Below are positions 54,556-63,025 of a stretch of DNA of 64,000 nucleotides, in pieces (the first letter of the stretch is position 1; every line of letters starts with the position of its first letter). The notes under the pieces were generated by a model. That model was not told where the DNA came from and did not search any database. It saw only the letters and a program-made list of their open reading frames with translations. A program made the translations under genes and the position numbers. The stretch is from NCBI RefSeq assembly GCF_902833905.1, contig NZ_CADFGP010000008.1:125608-189607 (forward strand). The letters are read 5' to 3'. The DNA is from Paraburkholderia tuberum STM678 (GTDB lineage Bacteria; Pseudomonadota; Gammaproteobacteria; Burkholderiales; Burkholderiaceae).

Positions 54556-54963
54556 TCACGCGGCGCGGTGGCCGTGGGCCTTCCACAGTTCTGCGGTGCG
54601 TTGCTTGAAGTCGGCCCCCTTCGCCTCCGACGACGATGATGATGCGTCGTGTCTCACGTTCGCGGTTTCGGCAAGCTGCTCGAGCGAGCGGCCCGCGCCT
54701 TCCACCGGCAGGCCGGCGAGCAGCGTGGCAGCCGTTTCCGGCGACATGCCGGGGGTGAGTGCCAGCGTTCGTGCCGAATTCTGACGGCCTGCGGCTTCGG
54801 CATGGCCCAGAATCGCGGCGATCCGTTCGCGCTCAGCACTGGCCCCGGCTTCCGCGCCGGCTCGCACCCCTTCCTCGCGTGCCTGCTCGGCCATGCGCGA
54901 GGCATCCGCCCGCGCGATCACGTCTGCACCCGGCGCGTCGGCGCGAGCCTGTTCGATACTCAT
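54556..54963 (-). CDS. nested scaffold protein (internal start in the protease gene)
   Basis: An in-frame ATG at 54963 (MSIEQARADAPGADVIARAD) is preceded by AAGGAG seven bases upstream, a strong internal ribosome binding site. The resulting 135-residue helical, alanine/glutamate-rich protein corresponds to the lambda Nu3 scaffold, which is made the same way from the C gene. Its use is inference, but the site is textbook. Confidence 0.75.
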   Translation of the reverse strand: MSIEQARADAPGADVIARADASRMAEQAREEGVRAGAEAGASAERERIAAILGHAEAAGRQNSARTLALTPGMSPETAATLLAGLPVEGAGRSLEQLAETANVRHDASSSSSEAKGADFKQRTAELWKAHGHRAA

Positions 54964-55863
54964 GATTCGACTCCTTGTCGAGAGTTGTCTGGAAAACGCG
55001 TCGAGCGCTTCAGAGAAGGGCATCACCGCGTCGGCAAGACCTGCCTCCACAGCCTGCTGCCCACGATAGATACGAGCCTCGGTGTCGAGCACCGCCTGCA
55101 CACTCATCCCGCGGCCGCCATCAGTCCTCGCGCGGCCAGTCGCGACAGCCTGCGCGAAGAGACTGCGCAGTTCCTCGATCTCCGCCTTGAACGTGTCGCG
55201 CACATCCTCGGGCAACGGCTCGTACGGGTTGCCATCAACCTTGTGCGCACCGGCGTGGATCAACGTGACGTTGATGCCGTCATCCTGCAGCGCTTTCGAA
55301 TAATCGGCGTGTGCCATCAGCACACCAATGCTGCCGACTTCGGCTGTCTCCGACAGCACCACACGGTCAGCCGCGCTCGCGATCCAGTAGCCGGCGCTCG
55401 CTGCCAGCTCGTTCGCGTGCGCCCACACCGGTTTCGTCGAGGCAGTGATTTTCGCGGCGAGGTCATGCACCCCGGAGACTTCGCCGCCCGGCGTATTCAT
55501 GTCGAACAGGATGCCGCGCACCTCCGGATCGGCGAGTGCGCCGTCGAGCTTCGCCTCGATGCCGTCGTACCCCTGCATGCCCGATACCGGATTGAGCGCC
55601 ATGTTCTTGTGCACGAGGGTGCCGTTCACAGGGATCACGGCGACGCCGTTGACCACCTGGTAGGCACGCCAGCCACTCGCACGGTCGTAAGCCTTTAGCG
55701 CGCCCGCCATTGCATTGCCGTCGAGCGTCTCCTGCTCGACCGTCGTCAGCGTGTCGATCTGCAGACGTGGCGCAAGCGCCGAAAAGAAAACTCGCGCGTA
55801 GCCTGGCTCGACCAGCAGCGGCCGGTTTAGCGCACGCGCGACAATATGGGGATAGTTGTTCAT
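54556..55863 (-). CDS. S49-family head maturation protease
   Basis: A 435-residue serine peptidase of the SppA/lambda-C type. The nucleophile is Ser156 (ANELAASAGYWIAS) and the general-base Lys208 (LIHAGAHKVDGNPYEP), with oxyanion region FDMNTPGGEV. Residues beyond ~300 are a helical tail which is also expressed as a scaffold from an internal start. The enzyme cleaves head proteins during prohead maturation. It overlaps the portal gene by four bases. Confidence 0.9.
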   Translation of the reverse strand: MNNYPHIVARALNRPLLVEPGYARVFFSALAPRLQIDTLTTVEQETLDGNAMAGALKAYDRASGWRAYQVVNGVAVIPVNGTLVHKNMALNPVSGMQGYDGIEAKLDGALADPEVRGILFDMNTPGGEVSGVHDLAAKITASTKPVWAHANELAASAGYWIASAADRVVLSETAEVGSIGVLMAHADYSKALQDDGINVTLIHAGAHKVDGNPYEPLPEDVRDTFKAEIEELRSLFAQAVATGRARTDGGRGMSVQAVLDTEARIYRGQQAVEAGLADAVMPFSEALDAFSRQLSTRSRIMSIEQARADAPGADVIARADASRMAEQAREEGVRAGAEAGASAERERIAAILGHAEAAGRQNSARTLALTPGMSPETAATLLAGLPVEGAGRSLEQLAETANVRHDASSSSSEAKGADFKQRTAELWKAHGHRAA

Positions 55864-57554
55864 TCCGTCCGGTCCGGTTGATCGGGGCCGTTGCTGTTTC
55901 CGCTCTCGCCGTCGCCATCTTCCGCATCGTCGACGACGCCGCTATGCCCACCGCCATTGCCGCCATTGCCGCCATTGCCGCCTGAACCACCCACGCCACC
56001 CACGCCACCCGAGGCGGTAGGTAGCGCAGGCGGCGCAACGTTCAACTCCTCCATCAGACGTTGCTCGCGGGCCGCCTGCTCGATCTGGTCTTCCCAGTTA
56101 TCGCCATTGTCCGCACAGATATCGGAAAGCGTCGACTCGTGTGTGGCAATGCGCAACTGGTTCGCGCGCGCCGCTTTCAGATCGTCGATCACCATCTTGC
56201 CGGAACCGATCCACTCGGCATTGGTCAGCGCCGCCCGGTTCTGCCAGTAGTCGACGCCGGCGGGCGGGGTGATACGGCCGCGCATGATTGCCTCATCGCA
56301 CCACGCACGCAGCATGAGTGACGCGAGACGGTTAACAAACCCCGCGCGCTTGCCCGTCACGTACTTCCACGAAATATCGATTGCCGCGCGCGCGCTGCTG
56401 TACGTTACCCGGGAGAAGTCGCCCGAGATTTCCTCGTAACTCGTGTTCGTGCCACGCGCGCAGTGCCGTAGCATCCACGCGTGAAACGAATCCGCGTTCG
56501 CGTTCGGATGATTCGGCGTCGTGAACTCGATACTCTCGTTCGGGAACAGGAACGGAATTTTCACCCCGTCGAACGCGATGTCGCGATCACCGTAAAACTC
56601 GTTGCGCGCCCCCATATAGTCGAGCAGTTGCTGCCTGAATCCACCGATTGCCTCCTGCGCCGCCCGGGGACCGAATTCAGAGCGGATCGCCATCGCGTAG
56701 GTCGTTGCGATGATGGCCGCCTCCATCTCCAGGTCCTCGAAGCGGTCCATCATCTTCATCTTCTGGATGATGGACGCGAACTGCGAAAATCCGCGCGTCT
56801 GGTTGGGCCGCTCCGGCTCAAACACATGGATGATGTTCAGATCACCGAAGCGGTTTCGGATCGGATAGCGATCCCACTCGAACTGCCCCACCACGCTGAA
56901 AATGTCGCTCAGGTGCCGTGTGCGGACCCAGTACGCACTCGCGGCGCCCCATCGGTCGAGCTCGACACCACCGCGAAGCCTGTCGGTGTTCATCGCGCCC
57001 TTGGGATTGCACAGGCGCTCCGGCTCAATTGTGCGAAAACATGTCGAATACCCGGCATAGCTGGGCCGCCACTCGCGCGACATCACCGCCTCGCCCTGCA
57101 GCATCTCGGTACCGACGCATTCGCGCAGGATCTGCGTGAACGTCCGGCGTCGCGTCGCGTCGATCAGGCACTCGGGATCCTCCGCGTAAAGCATGAATTC
57201 ATGCTCAACCGCCGACGCCCATTCGTTCGCAGCATCGAAGTCGATGCCGATCACGCGGTAGTCCGGCTTGATCTGCAAACGGTACTTCGCGCCGACCACC
57301 TTGTCCCGCGAACTCTGCAGCGCCCCGCGTGCATAGCCGTTATTGCGCGAAAGATCGTGGGCGCGCCCCTCGACGATGCCCTTTTCCGCAAGCATGTCGC
57401 GATCAGCGCTGCGCAGCGCCGGCCGCCAGTGCGCCAGCTCACGGTTCGCGAATGAGCCTGCCTTCCATGCCGCCGCGCCTGGCGAAAGGCGGTTCCCGCT
57501 GCTGAAGATCGGCGCGCCGTTCAGGTCGACGATCTGGTTGTCGCCCCCACTCAT
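55860..57554 (-). CDS. phage portal protein (lambda family)
   Basis: A 564-residue lambda-B-type portal: SRDKVVGAKYRLQIKPDYRV near the N-terminus, CFRTIEPERLCNPKG, RGTNTSYEEISGDFSRVTYS (the conserved late region) and SLMLRAWCDEAIMRGR. The extreme C-terminus is a low-complexity Gly/Asn tract. It forms the dodecameric DNA gate. ATG 57554 overlaps the gpW-like gene by four bases. Confidence 0.92.
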   Translation of the reverse strand: MSGGDNQIVDLNGAPIFSSGNRLSPGAAAWKAGSFANRELAHWRPALRSADRDMLAEKGIVEGRAHDLSRNNGYARGALQSSRDKVVGAKYRLQIKPDYRVIGIDFDAANEWASAVEHEFMLYAEDPECLIDATRRRTFTQILRECVGTEMLQGEAVMSREWRPSYAGYSTCFRTIEPERLCNPKGAMNTDRLRGGVELDRWGAASAYWVRTRHLSDIFSVVGQFEWDRYPIRNRFGDLNIIHVFEPERPNQTRGFSQFASIIQKMKMMDRFEDLEMEAAIIATTYAMAIRSEFGPRAAQEAIGGFRQQLLDYMGARNEFYGDRDIAFDGVKIPFLFPNESIEFTTPNHPNANADSFHAWMLRHCARGTNTSYEEISGDFSRVTYSSARAAIDISWKYVTGKRAGFVNRLASLMLRAWCDEAIMRGRITPPAGVDYWQNRAALTNAEWIGSGKMVIDDLKAARANQLRIATHESTLSDICADNGDNWEDQIEQAAREQRLMEELNVAPPALPTASGGVGGVGGSGGNGGNGGNGGGHSGVVDDAEDGDGESGNSNGPDQPDRTE

Positions 57555-57850
57555 AGCGGCCCGCGACGCACGGGCACGCCACCCGCCCATCCGTGATCGA
57601 TATAAACCGGCCGCATCGGCGCGCGGCTGCGCGGATAGCCGAGGATCGCCAGGCTCTGCTCGCACGGGCAACGCTGATTCAGGTTGCGGATCAGCGCGAG
57701 CAGCGCAGGCCCGTCACGCCGGCCATACTGCGTCTCGGCGCCGAGAGACTTGACCGTGACGACCTCGCGCTTGCCGTTCATCAACGCGAGGTACGCCTTG
57801 ATGGCGTCCGCGAGCATCTGCCCACACGTCGGAAGCGTTGTATCGCTCAT
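57551..57850 (-). CDS. head-tail joining protein (gpW-like)
   Basis: A 99-residue protein: MLADAIKAYLALMNGKREVV, then YGRRDGPALLALIRNLNQRC, matching the small gpW fold (helix-beta-helix) encoded between terminase and portal in lambda. The C-terminal ~30 residues (LGYPRSRAPMRPVYID) are extra and overlap the portal gene by four bases. Confidence 0.78.
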   Translation of the reverse strand: MSDTTLPTCGQMLADAIKAYLALMNGKREVVTVKSLGAETQYGRRDGPALLALIRNLNQRCPCEQSLAILGYPRSRAPMRPVYIDHGWAGGVPVRRGPL

Positions 57851-59856
57851 GAGTTCATTTTCCTGCCGATGGCTGCGAAGGAGGAATACTCATCCTCGCG
57901 CGCCCCGGCCTGCTCGGAGAGCGGCCGTGCCCACGAAGGCGGTTTTTTCCAGTCGATGAATTCGCCGTTCAGCACCAGGTACGCGGCGAGGTTGTAGACG
58001 AGCAGATCGAGTGCCTCGTTGCCCTGCTGCTTGTTGCGCCGGCGCCAGCCGGCGGGTGTGCGGACTTCAGCCGTCAGTTCCTTGTAGAACCACGGTCCCA
58101 GCCAGTTCGGGAAGTGGATGTAGCCCGCCCCCGGTCCCTCCCGGCTGAGAGACCGGTCCACTTCATCCTTCAGTTGATCGACATTCAGGATGTAGAGCGG
58201 CACGCCCGAGCGCTTCGCTTCCGGGCGCGATCGCTCGTATCGCGGTGCGTTGCGGTTCGAACCGCCCTTGATCAGCATCACGCGCTCAGCTCTGCCAAGC
58301 CGATGCAGCCTGCGCCAGTACGCATAGGCGTTTTCCGTAGCGGAATCCATCCCGCCAGAATCGATCACCACCATCCGTGGTTCCAGCACCGCTCCATCGT
58401 CGGTCTGATATTGCCGATCGATGATCCTGTCGAGCTGACTCCAGTCTTCCGCGTGGGTGAAGGGCTCGATCCGCAACGGCTTGCCATCTTCACCCAGTCT
58501 GTCTGACTCGGTGACGTTGAAGCGATCCACGACCCAGCGCTCGCCGTCCGGCCCCCAGCCCAGCACCTGCACCACGAACCGATGTTTCTGCTGGTCGATC
58601 GCCATCGTGAGGAAGCGGACATCGCCCCAGATCCTGCGTTTGCTCGCCTGCTCCGCCCGCGCCTCGTAGACGTCCGGGTCAGCGGCCACGGCCGTTTGCG
58701 GCGCCGCGTACGGCACGCCCCAGTCGACGTTCAACGTTGCCTTCAACGTTCGCCAGTTGCCGGTAACCTGCTCGACCTGCTTCGCTTTGAGGTAGTTCGA
58801 AACGAGGCTTGACCAGGACTGGAACGCCGCGGCCACGCCGAACATCCAGAATGAAGCCGTCTTCGAGGTACGCGGATTGCCGGTGCGCCAGTTCTCCGCG
58901 AGCCATTTTCCGGCCCGGTTCATCGACGCCTTCTTCGATTCGTCGATGACGACTCCGCAATGCGGGCAGATCACGTGCGCAGTCTGCCCGGCGATCTCCG
59001 GATCCTCAATCGATGTATCCCAATGCAGGATGCTCTTCGGATGCTCCGGCCAGCTGAAGGCCTCGAACAGCTCATCGCAGTGCCCGCAAGTCCAATACCA
59101 GCGCCGCCGGTCGCCGCTGTTATACAGCGCGAGAATTCCGTCGCACGGCGGTGCTTCGTGTTCGGTTGACGGCTTCCAGTCCGTATCGGTGATCTCGAAA
59201 CCGGGCGAACTCTCGGCGAGCGTCATGCCGCCGGACATGAACGACGTCGTGCGCTTCTTCGCGAGCACCCATGCGCCACCCTCACCTCCGACGTCTGGCG
59301 GATAGCCGTCGTAGTCGGTCATCGCCACGCGTGGAATGTTCTTCCCGCGGAACTTGCCCGGCGTCGGCCAGCCGATGCGCACCCGGTTTCCAGCACGAAA
59401 CAGCTTGTCAAATACGTTGTCGTCGTTGCCGCCTTTCGACAGCCTCGCGCGGAGTTCAGGGCTCGCCTCAATTGCACGGTCAACCCGGTCGCGGCTGAAC
59501 GTGCGGGCGTCGTCCTGCGTCACGTGGACCACCATCATGTCGGCGGGGCTGTCGATAACCGAATACACCATCCACCCTTCGACCAGCCCGTTCGTCTTTC
59601 CGCTTTGTGCGATGCCGGCAAATGCTACGGCCTCCAGATCGCGCTGCGTCAGGCAGTCCATCGGCTCGACCATATACGGCGTGATGGTCGGATCCCACGG
59701 CCCTTCATATCCGCCTGGCGTGCTAATCCGCAGGTTTTCGACTGCGCTTTCGCTGACGCGGTTTCGCTTCGGCGGCAGGAGAATCTCCATCGTCGCCGCC
59801 GCTTCCTGCCGCCCGCTCGACAGGTTGTTTATCGGGTATGACGAGAGATAGCGCAT
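57847..59856 (-). CDS. terminase large subunit (lambda gpA family)
   Basis: A 669-residue packaging ATPase-nuclease. The ATPase domain has the Walker A-type AGIAQSGKT (about residues 80-88), PGKFRGKNIPRVAMTDYDGY, and a zinc-ribbon insertion (WTCGHCDELF, HVICPHCGVV). The C-terminal nuclease contains MVVIDSGGMDSAT with catalytic acidic residues. It cuts concatemers at cos sites and drives packaging. ATG 59856 gives a 134-base overlap with the small subunit; ATG 59790 (MEILLPPKRNRVSES) is the alternative. Confidence 0.92.
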   Translation of the reverse strand: MRYLSSYPINNLSSGRQEAAATMEILLPPKRNRVSESAVENLRISTPGGYEGPWDPTITPYMVEPMDCLTQRDLEAVAFAGIAQSGKTNGLVEGWMVYSVIDSPADMMVVHVTQDDARTFSRDRVDRAIEASPELRARLSKGGNDDNVFDKLFRAGNRVRIGWPTPGKFRGKNIPRVAMTDYDGYPPDVGGEGGAWVLAKKRTTSFMSGGMTLAESSPGFEITDTDWKPSTEHEAPPCDGILALYNSGDRRRWYWTCGHCDELFEAFSWPEHPKSILHWDTSIEDPEIAGQTAHVICPHCGVVIDESKKASMNRAGKWLAENWRTGNPRTSKTASFWMFGVAAAFQSWSSLVSNYLKAKQVEQVTGNWRTLKATLNVDWGVPYAAPQTAVAADPDVYEARAEQASKRRIWGDVRFLTMAIDQQKHRFVVQVLGWGPDGERWVVDRFNVTESDRLGEDGKPLRIEPFTHAEDWSQLDRIIDRQYQTDDGAVLEPRMVVIDSGGMDSATENAYAYWRRLHRLGRAERVMLIKGGSNRNAPRYERSRPEAKRSGVPLYILNVDQLKDEVDRSLSREGPGAGYIHFPNWLGPWFYKELTAEVRTPAGWRRRNKQQGNEALDLLVYNLAAYLVLNGEFIDWKKPPSWARPLSEQAGAREDEYSSFAAIGRKMNS

Positions 59857-60388
59857 TCTTGTAGAGATCGGCTCGCACCGAGGTAATCTTCCGGACCAGT
59901 TCCGCAACCTGATCAGCAGTGAGGGCGACGGAACGCTCCAGCACATCGGGCAGCGTATCGAGGAATGTCGCGAAAAACTTCGCCATCTCGGCCATCTGCT
60001 CGACGTGCCCCGAGACCGGCATCAGTTCGCCCTCCAGGCGCGCGAGTTCCAGTTCGTTCAGGCGGGTTTTCGCATGCAGGTTGTCGATCAGCGCCTGCCT
60101 GTAAGGGTCCGCGTCGTCGAGCTGCGCATCCTTGACCTTGTCCAGCTCGCGCTGATAGAGATTGCGCAGGCTCAGGCCGGCAAGGTACAGACCGCGTGCA
60201 GCCTTGACCGTCACGCCCTCATTCGCGAGCCGGATGATCTGCTCACGCGATGAATACGGGCCGAATTCCACGAGCCACTGGACCGAAACCTCGAAATCGG
60301 CGGACGCCTGTGCTGTGTCATCTGGTTTGCTGTTTCGCGGTCGCTCTGCCTGTCGTTTGCCAGTCACAAATAAGGGGCCGAAAGTCAC
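59723..60388 (-). CDS. terminase small subunit-like (DUF1441)
   Basis: A 221-residue protein with an N-terminal helix-turn-helix-like region (ANEGVTVKAARGLYLAG) and a long helical middle (RQALIDNLHAKTRLNELELA). This fits the DUF1441/Nu1 group encoded just before lambda-type large terminases. It recognises the packaging site and stimulates the large subunit. The C-terminus is disordered and lysine/arginine-rich. Confidence 0.85.
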   Translation of the reverse strand: MTFGPLFVTGKRQAERPRNSKPDDTAQASADFEVSVQWLVEFGPYSSREQIIRLANEGVTVKAARGLYLAGLSLRNLYQRELDKVKDAQLDDADPYRQALIDNLHAKTRLNELELARLEGELMPVSGHVEQMAEMAKFFATFLDTLPDVLERSVALTADQVAELVRKITSVRADLYKNALSLVIPDKQPVERAAGSGGDDGDSPAAEAKPRQRKRSRKPAD

Positions 60389-60630
60389 ATGCGATCACAA
60401 CGTTTTCGCGCATCGCTAATCGCTGCAATCCGCATGCACAAAAGCGCTGCGCGATTGTTTCAAAACGCGTAACAGCGCGATTGTGATTGTGATTGACCCC
60501 ATTTCGGGGCCGAAAATTACTTAAATACCGGGGGTCGCCGCATATCCCGCGCTGCACCGCAGCGCTGAAAGGACCCGCGAGGTCGCCGCGCGCTGAATGG
60601 AACCTCCAGAATGCCCGTCGGGCGGCTCTT
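60389..60630. promoter_or_regulatory. intergenic region upstream of terminase: candidate cos site
   Basis: A 242-bp non-coding gap directly ahead of the terminase small gene. It holds three tandem GATTG(T/A) hexamers (about 60479-60496), a short CCCC/GGGG hairpin and AT-rich patches. In lambda-type phages the cos site lies here. No cohesive-end sequence is proven. Confidence 0.35.
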
Positions 60631-61272
60631 TCACGTCGCGCCCGCCTTGCGGGCGACATCGGCGAGTCTCTTCTGGAGACGGGCACCAAACCGCCGACGC
60701 ACCTCATCTGCGACCGCCGCTTCCAGTTCGAAGCGCTTCTTCTGCTGCACGACTGGTTTCAGGATGAAGAGCACCTTCAACGGATAGCGCTCGCCGCCCT
60801 CACGGCGCACGACAGCGAGTTGACCGGACTTCCGAAGCCTGACCACGAACGCCTTGTTCTTCGCGATCAGTGCGCTCGCGCGCTGGGATTTCGTAACAAC
60901 CTTCGAAGGCGCATTATGGATCGCGGGTATCGCCAGATACGGCCTTCCCTGCACCATCACGCTCTCGCGGCCCTCGTTGCCAGCCGCACGCTTCGCACCT
61001 GAGACCTGCTCAGCGGTCCACCAGTCAACCGTACCAATTGTGGCCGTGAGTGACTGCTTGCTCGCCTTGTCAACCTTTGTGCCACTCTGCGTGCGCCGGT
61101 TGCGCAGCGTGAACGTCTGCGGGAGCGTCTCGCCCTGGATCGTCTTGCGTGCGTCGAACGCGGTATCGTTCAGAGCCAGCGAAACAGCAAAGGGCAAGTC
61201 GCGCGCGAACATGCGCAGTTTCAGCGGCAGCTTCTCGAAGTCTCCCCGGACGTTGACCTGAATGACGCCCAT
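60631..61272 (-). CDS. phage tail/head protein (gp10-like), hypothetical
   Basis: A 213-residue basic protein with MGVIQVNVRGDFEKLPLKLR, then LALNDTAFDARKTIQGETLP and VRLRKSGQLAVVRREGGERY. Proteins of this form are often annotated as phage tail proteins with a HK97-gp10-like core. Its position upstream of terminase is unusual. The role remains uncertain. Confidence 0.6.
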   Translation of the reverse strand: MGVIQVNVRGDFEKLPLKLRMFARDLPFAVSLALNDTAFDARKTIQGETLPQTFTLRNRRTQSGTKVDKASKQSLTATIGTVDWWTAEQVSGAKRAAGNEGRESVMVQGRPYLAIPAIHNAPSKVVTKSQRASALIAKNKAFVVRLRKSGQLAVVRREGGERYPLKVLFILKPVVQQKKRFELEAAVADEVRRRFGARLQKRLADVARKAGAT

Positions 61273-61284
61273 TCCCTTGCCCCG

Positions 61285-61548
61285 TTAAATCACCGTCCCG
61301 CCAGCATCCACTTCAAAATGCCTCGTCATCTCGCCAATCGCCCGTCCGCGGGTATCGCGCGAAACAATGACGACAGCGTATTGCCCCGGATCGACATCGA
61401 AGCCGGCGACGTAAGGAGGCGCATCAACCATCGAAAACGCCGTCTCCCCGGTGCCATCCACCCGCGACAGCTCGAATTCGATCCTTGAAAACGCCACACC
61501 GCTCGGCTGCGCGACTGGGCTGGTTGCGGCGGTCACGGTGATTTTCAT
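61285..61548 (-). CDS. hypothetical phage protein (Ig-like fold)
   Basis: An 87-residue beta-rich protein (MKITVTAATSPVAQPSGVAF; PYVAGFDVDPGQYAVVIVSR; DTRGRAIGEMTRHFEVDAGG). The pattern resembles an Ig/FN3-like decorative domain. It precedes the 60631 gene by 12 bases and is preceded by a terminator, so these two form a short transcript. Confidence 0.65.
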   Translation of the reverse strand: MKITVTAATSPVAQPSGVAFSRIEFELSRVDGTGETAFSMVDAPPYVAGFDVDPGQYAVVIVSRDTRGRAIGEMTRHFEVDAGGTVI

Positions 61549-61590
61549 GCGTGTCCTGTAAGACCGAAAAGTAAAAGCCCACTCAAAATT

Positions 61591-61623
61591 GCAAAAGCCC
61601 GCTGGCTTTCACCTAGCGGGCTT
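61591..61623 (-). terminator. rho-independent terminator
   Basis: AAGCCCGCT and AGCGGGCTT form a 9-bp perfect stem around an 11-base loop. On the minus strand a TTTTGC run follows. It separates the Nin-like/regulatory block from the late operon and is a plausible site for Q-type antitermination. Confidence 0.82.
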
Positions 61624-61694
61624 CATCTTCTACGTTTGCTGCAAACGCAACTTCCCGGCGCTAATGTCGCGGATTCTGTCGCGCTTTTCAACAA

Positions 61695-61940
61695 CTACAT
61701 GTCGCGCTTTTGGCTGCGCCACCGATACAGCGGGCTTGAGCCAGATTTACGAATGGGCCTGCGAATCGCAATAGACTTGCACTCATGTAGTCGGTCAAGC
61801 ACCCGCAAAACCCCTTGACGTGCAGCGTCACGCTGAACGTCAGGGACACGCGTGATGACATAGGTCACGATTTCGCGCATCGGAAACCAGCGGCGCGGAT
61901 GTCGCCCCATCAATTCCATAACCTCGCGCGCGTATTTCAT
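61695..61940 (-). CDS. small winged-helix-like regulator
   Basis: An 81-residue protein (MKYAREVMELMGRHPRRWFP, MREIVTYVITRVPDVQRDAA, then VLRVLDRLHECKSI) resembling a small winged-helix DNA-binding fold. AGGAGGG lies eight bases before ATG 61940, which overlaps the upstream stop. It is probably a phage transcription factor near the late promoter. Confidence 0.6.
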   Translation of the reverse strand: MKYAREVMELMGRHPRRWFPMREIVTYVITRVPDVQRDAARQGVLRVLDRLHECKSIAIRRPIRKSGSSPLYRWRSQKRDM

Positions 61941-62311
61941 CCAAAAGCCCTCCTGATTTTTTGCCTGTTGGTTTCGAGCAACTGCAAATACAGCCGCGGG
62001 GAAACATCGATCATGCAGGCCGCAACCCATATCCCGAGATGGCGACCGTAACGCTCGCGCCACACGTACTCGGCCTGCATTACCTTGCGCTCCGGCATGT
62101 ACATTGAGTCATAAACGCCCTGCACGATCAGAGCGCTGTCGACATCGACTGCCGGCGGATCGTCTTCTGATACATCGCACAGATCGCTAGGTGCGATATA
62201 TGAACACTCAGCGGAAATGCATCCACTGCCTTCGGGCGCGTCTCCCGGCCCGCTCCAGCACCAGCGCACCCAGTTCCCGATCTCCGAATCAAGCTTCGCT
62301 CGACTGATCAT
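61937..62311 (-). CDS. putative late-gene (Q-like) regulator
   Basis: A 124-residue protein: AKLDSEIGNWVRWCWSGPGD, then ALIVQGVYDSMYMPERKVMQ and AEYVWRERYGRHLGI. Tryptophan-rich N-terminus plus an HTH-like C-terminal half resembles phage antitermination Q proteins of the short type. It lies at the end of the Nin-like block, the place Q occupies in lambdoid phages. Call is tentative. Confidence 0.45.
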   Translation of the reverse strand: MISRAKLDSEIGNWVRWCWSGPGDAPEGSGCISAECSYIAPSDLCDVSEDDPPAVDVDSALIVQGVYDSMYMPERKVMQAEYVWRERYGRHLGIWVAACMIDVSPRLYLQLLETNRQKIRRAFG

Positions 62312-62345
62312 CTCCGCTCCCGAAAAAGCTCACCTGAACACACCG

Positions 62346-62705
62346 CTAACGTCCCCAAAACGCTTCCGCGACCCGCAGCCGGCAGATTGCCACCCACGGC
62401 GAATCGGCCTTGCACAAGCCATGAAACCCGGGGTTCATCTGCGCTTCGGCCATCCAGACGCGCAGCGCGCCGCCGTGCTCGTTCTGATCTTCGAGCGGTG
62501 CCGGGCCGACGGTATAAAAGTGCTTCTGCATGATCCGCGCAGCGAGCATTTCGTTCTGCGTGGGTTCGTACACCTGGTATCCGTGATACGGCACATCGAT
62601 GCGGCAGTACCGCCAGCCATGCATGGCGATGACCTCCGCGTCGTATCCCTCGGCGCGCGCGACCCAGTAGTCGAGGTCGGCGCCGGTCAGTTCGACAACG
62701 TTCAT
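62346..62705 (-). CDS. NinX-like phage protein (DUF2591)
   Basis: A 119-residue protein: MNVVELTGADLDYWVARAEG, then CRIDVPYHGYQVYEPTQNEM and DSPWVAICRLRVAEAFWG. The start LDYWVARAEG and end AICRLRVAE are typical of NinX/DUF2591. Function unknown. Overlaps the upstream gene by four bases. Confidence 0.8.
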   Translation of the reverse strand: MNVVELTGADLDYWVARAEGYDAEVIAMHGWRYCRIDVPYHGYQVYEPTQNEMLAARIMQKHFYTVGPAPLEDQNEHGGALRVWMAEAQMNPGFHGLCKADSPWVAICRLRVAEAFWGR

Positions 62706-63025
62706 GCTGCCCGCTCCCTCACGTCCCATTCCCGATCACCACTGGCGAGAAACGCCGCCAGCGTCTTCCTATGCGTGTTCGCCCATACCTGGACGCGGAT
62801 CGTTCCGTCTGCGTTGAAGCCGGCGACCGAAACGTGATCACGCAAGTCGTCAGGAATTTCGATGTCAGCCCAGATGTAGCCGCGACCCAATTCGCCCCTC
62901 AGATACGACTCGCGAACCGGGCCGTACAACCGCGTGACCGTGAACCATCCACTGTGAAACGTCGACGCCCGGTTGCCGCGCACGCTGCGAGTCGACTTCA
63001 GCGCCAGATTCACAAACACCTGCAT
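62702..63025 (-). CDS. hypothetical phage protein
   Basis: A 107-residue protein (MQVFVNLALKSTRSVRGNRA; ELGRGYIWADIEIPDDLRDH). It lies between the DUF1364 and NinX-like genes, sharing a base with the former's stop and overlapping the latter by four. No family is recognised. Confidence 0.65.
   Translation of the reverse strand: MQVFVNLALKSTRSVRGNRASTFHSGWFTVTRLYGPVRESYLRGELGRGYIWADIEIPDDLRDHVSVAGFNADGTIRVQVWANTHRKTLAAFLASGDREWDVRERAA

Noticed and set aside
55945..56010. Tandem 9-bp units (CCGCCATTG and similar) suggesting a repeat array or CRISPR
   Set aside because: Short in-frame Gly/Asn codon repeats in the portal C-terminus; no spacers. No CRISPR array was seen anywhere in the window.
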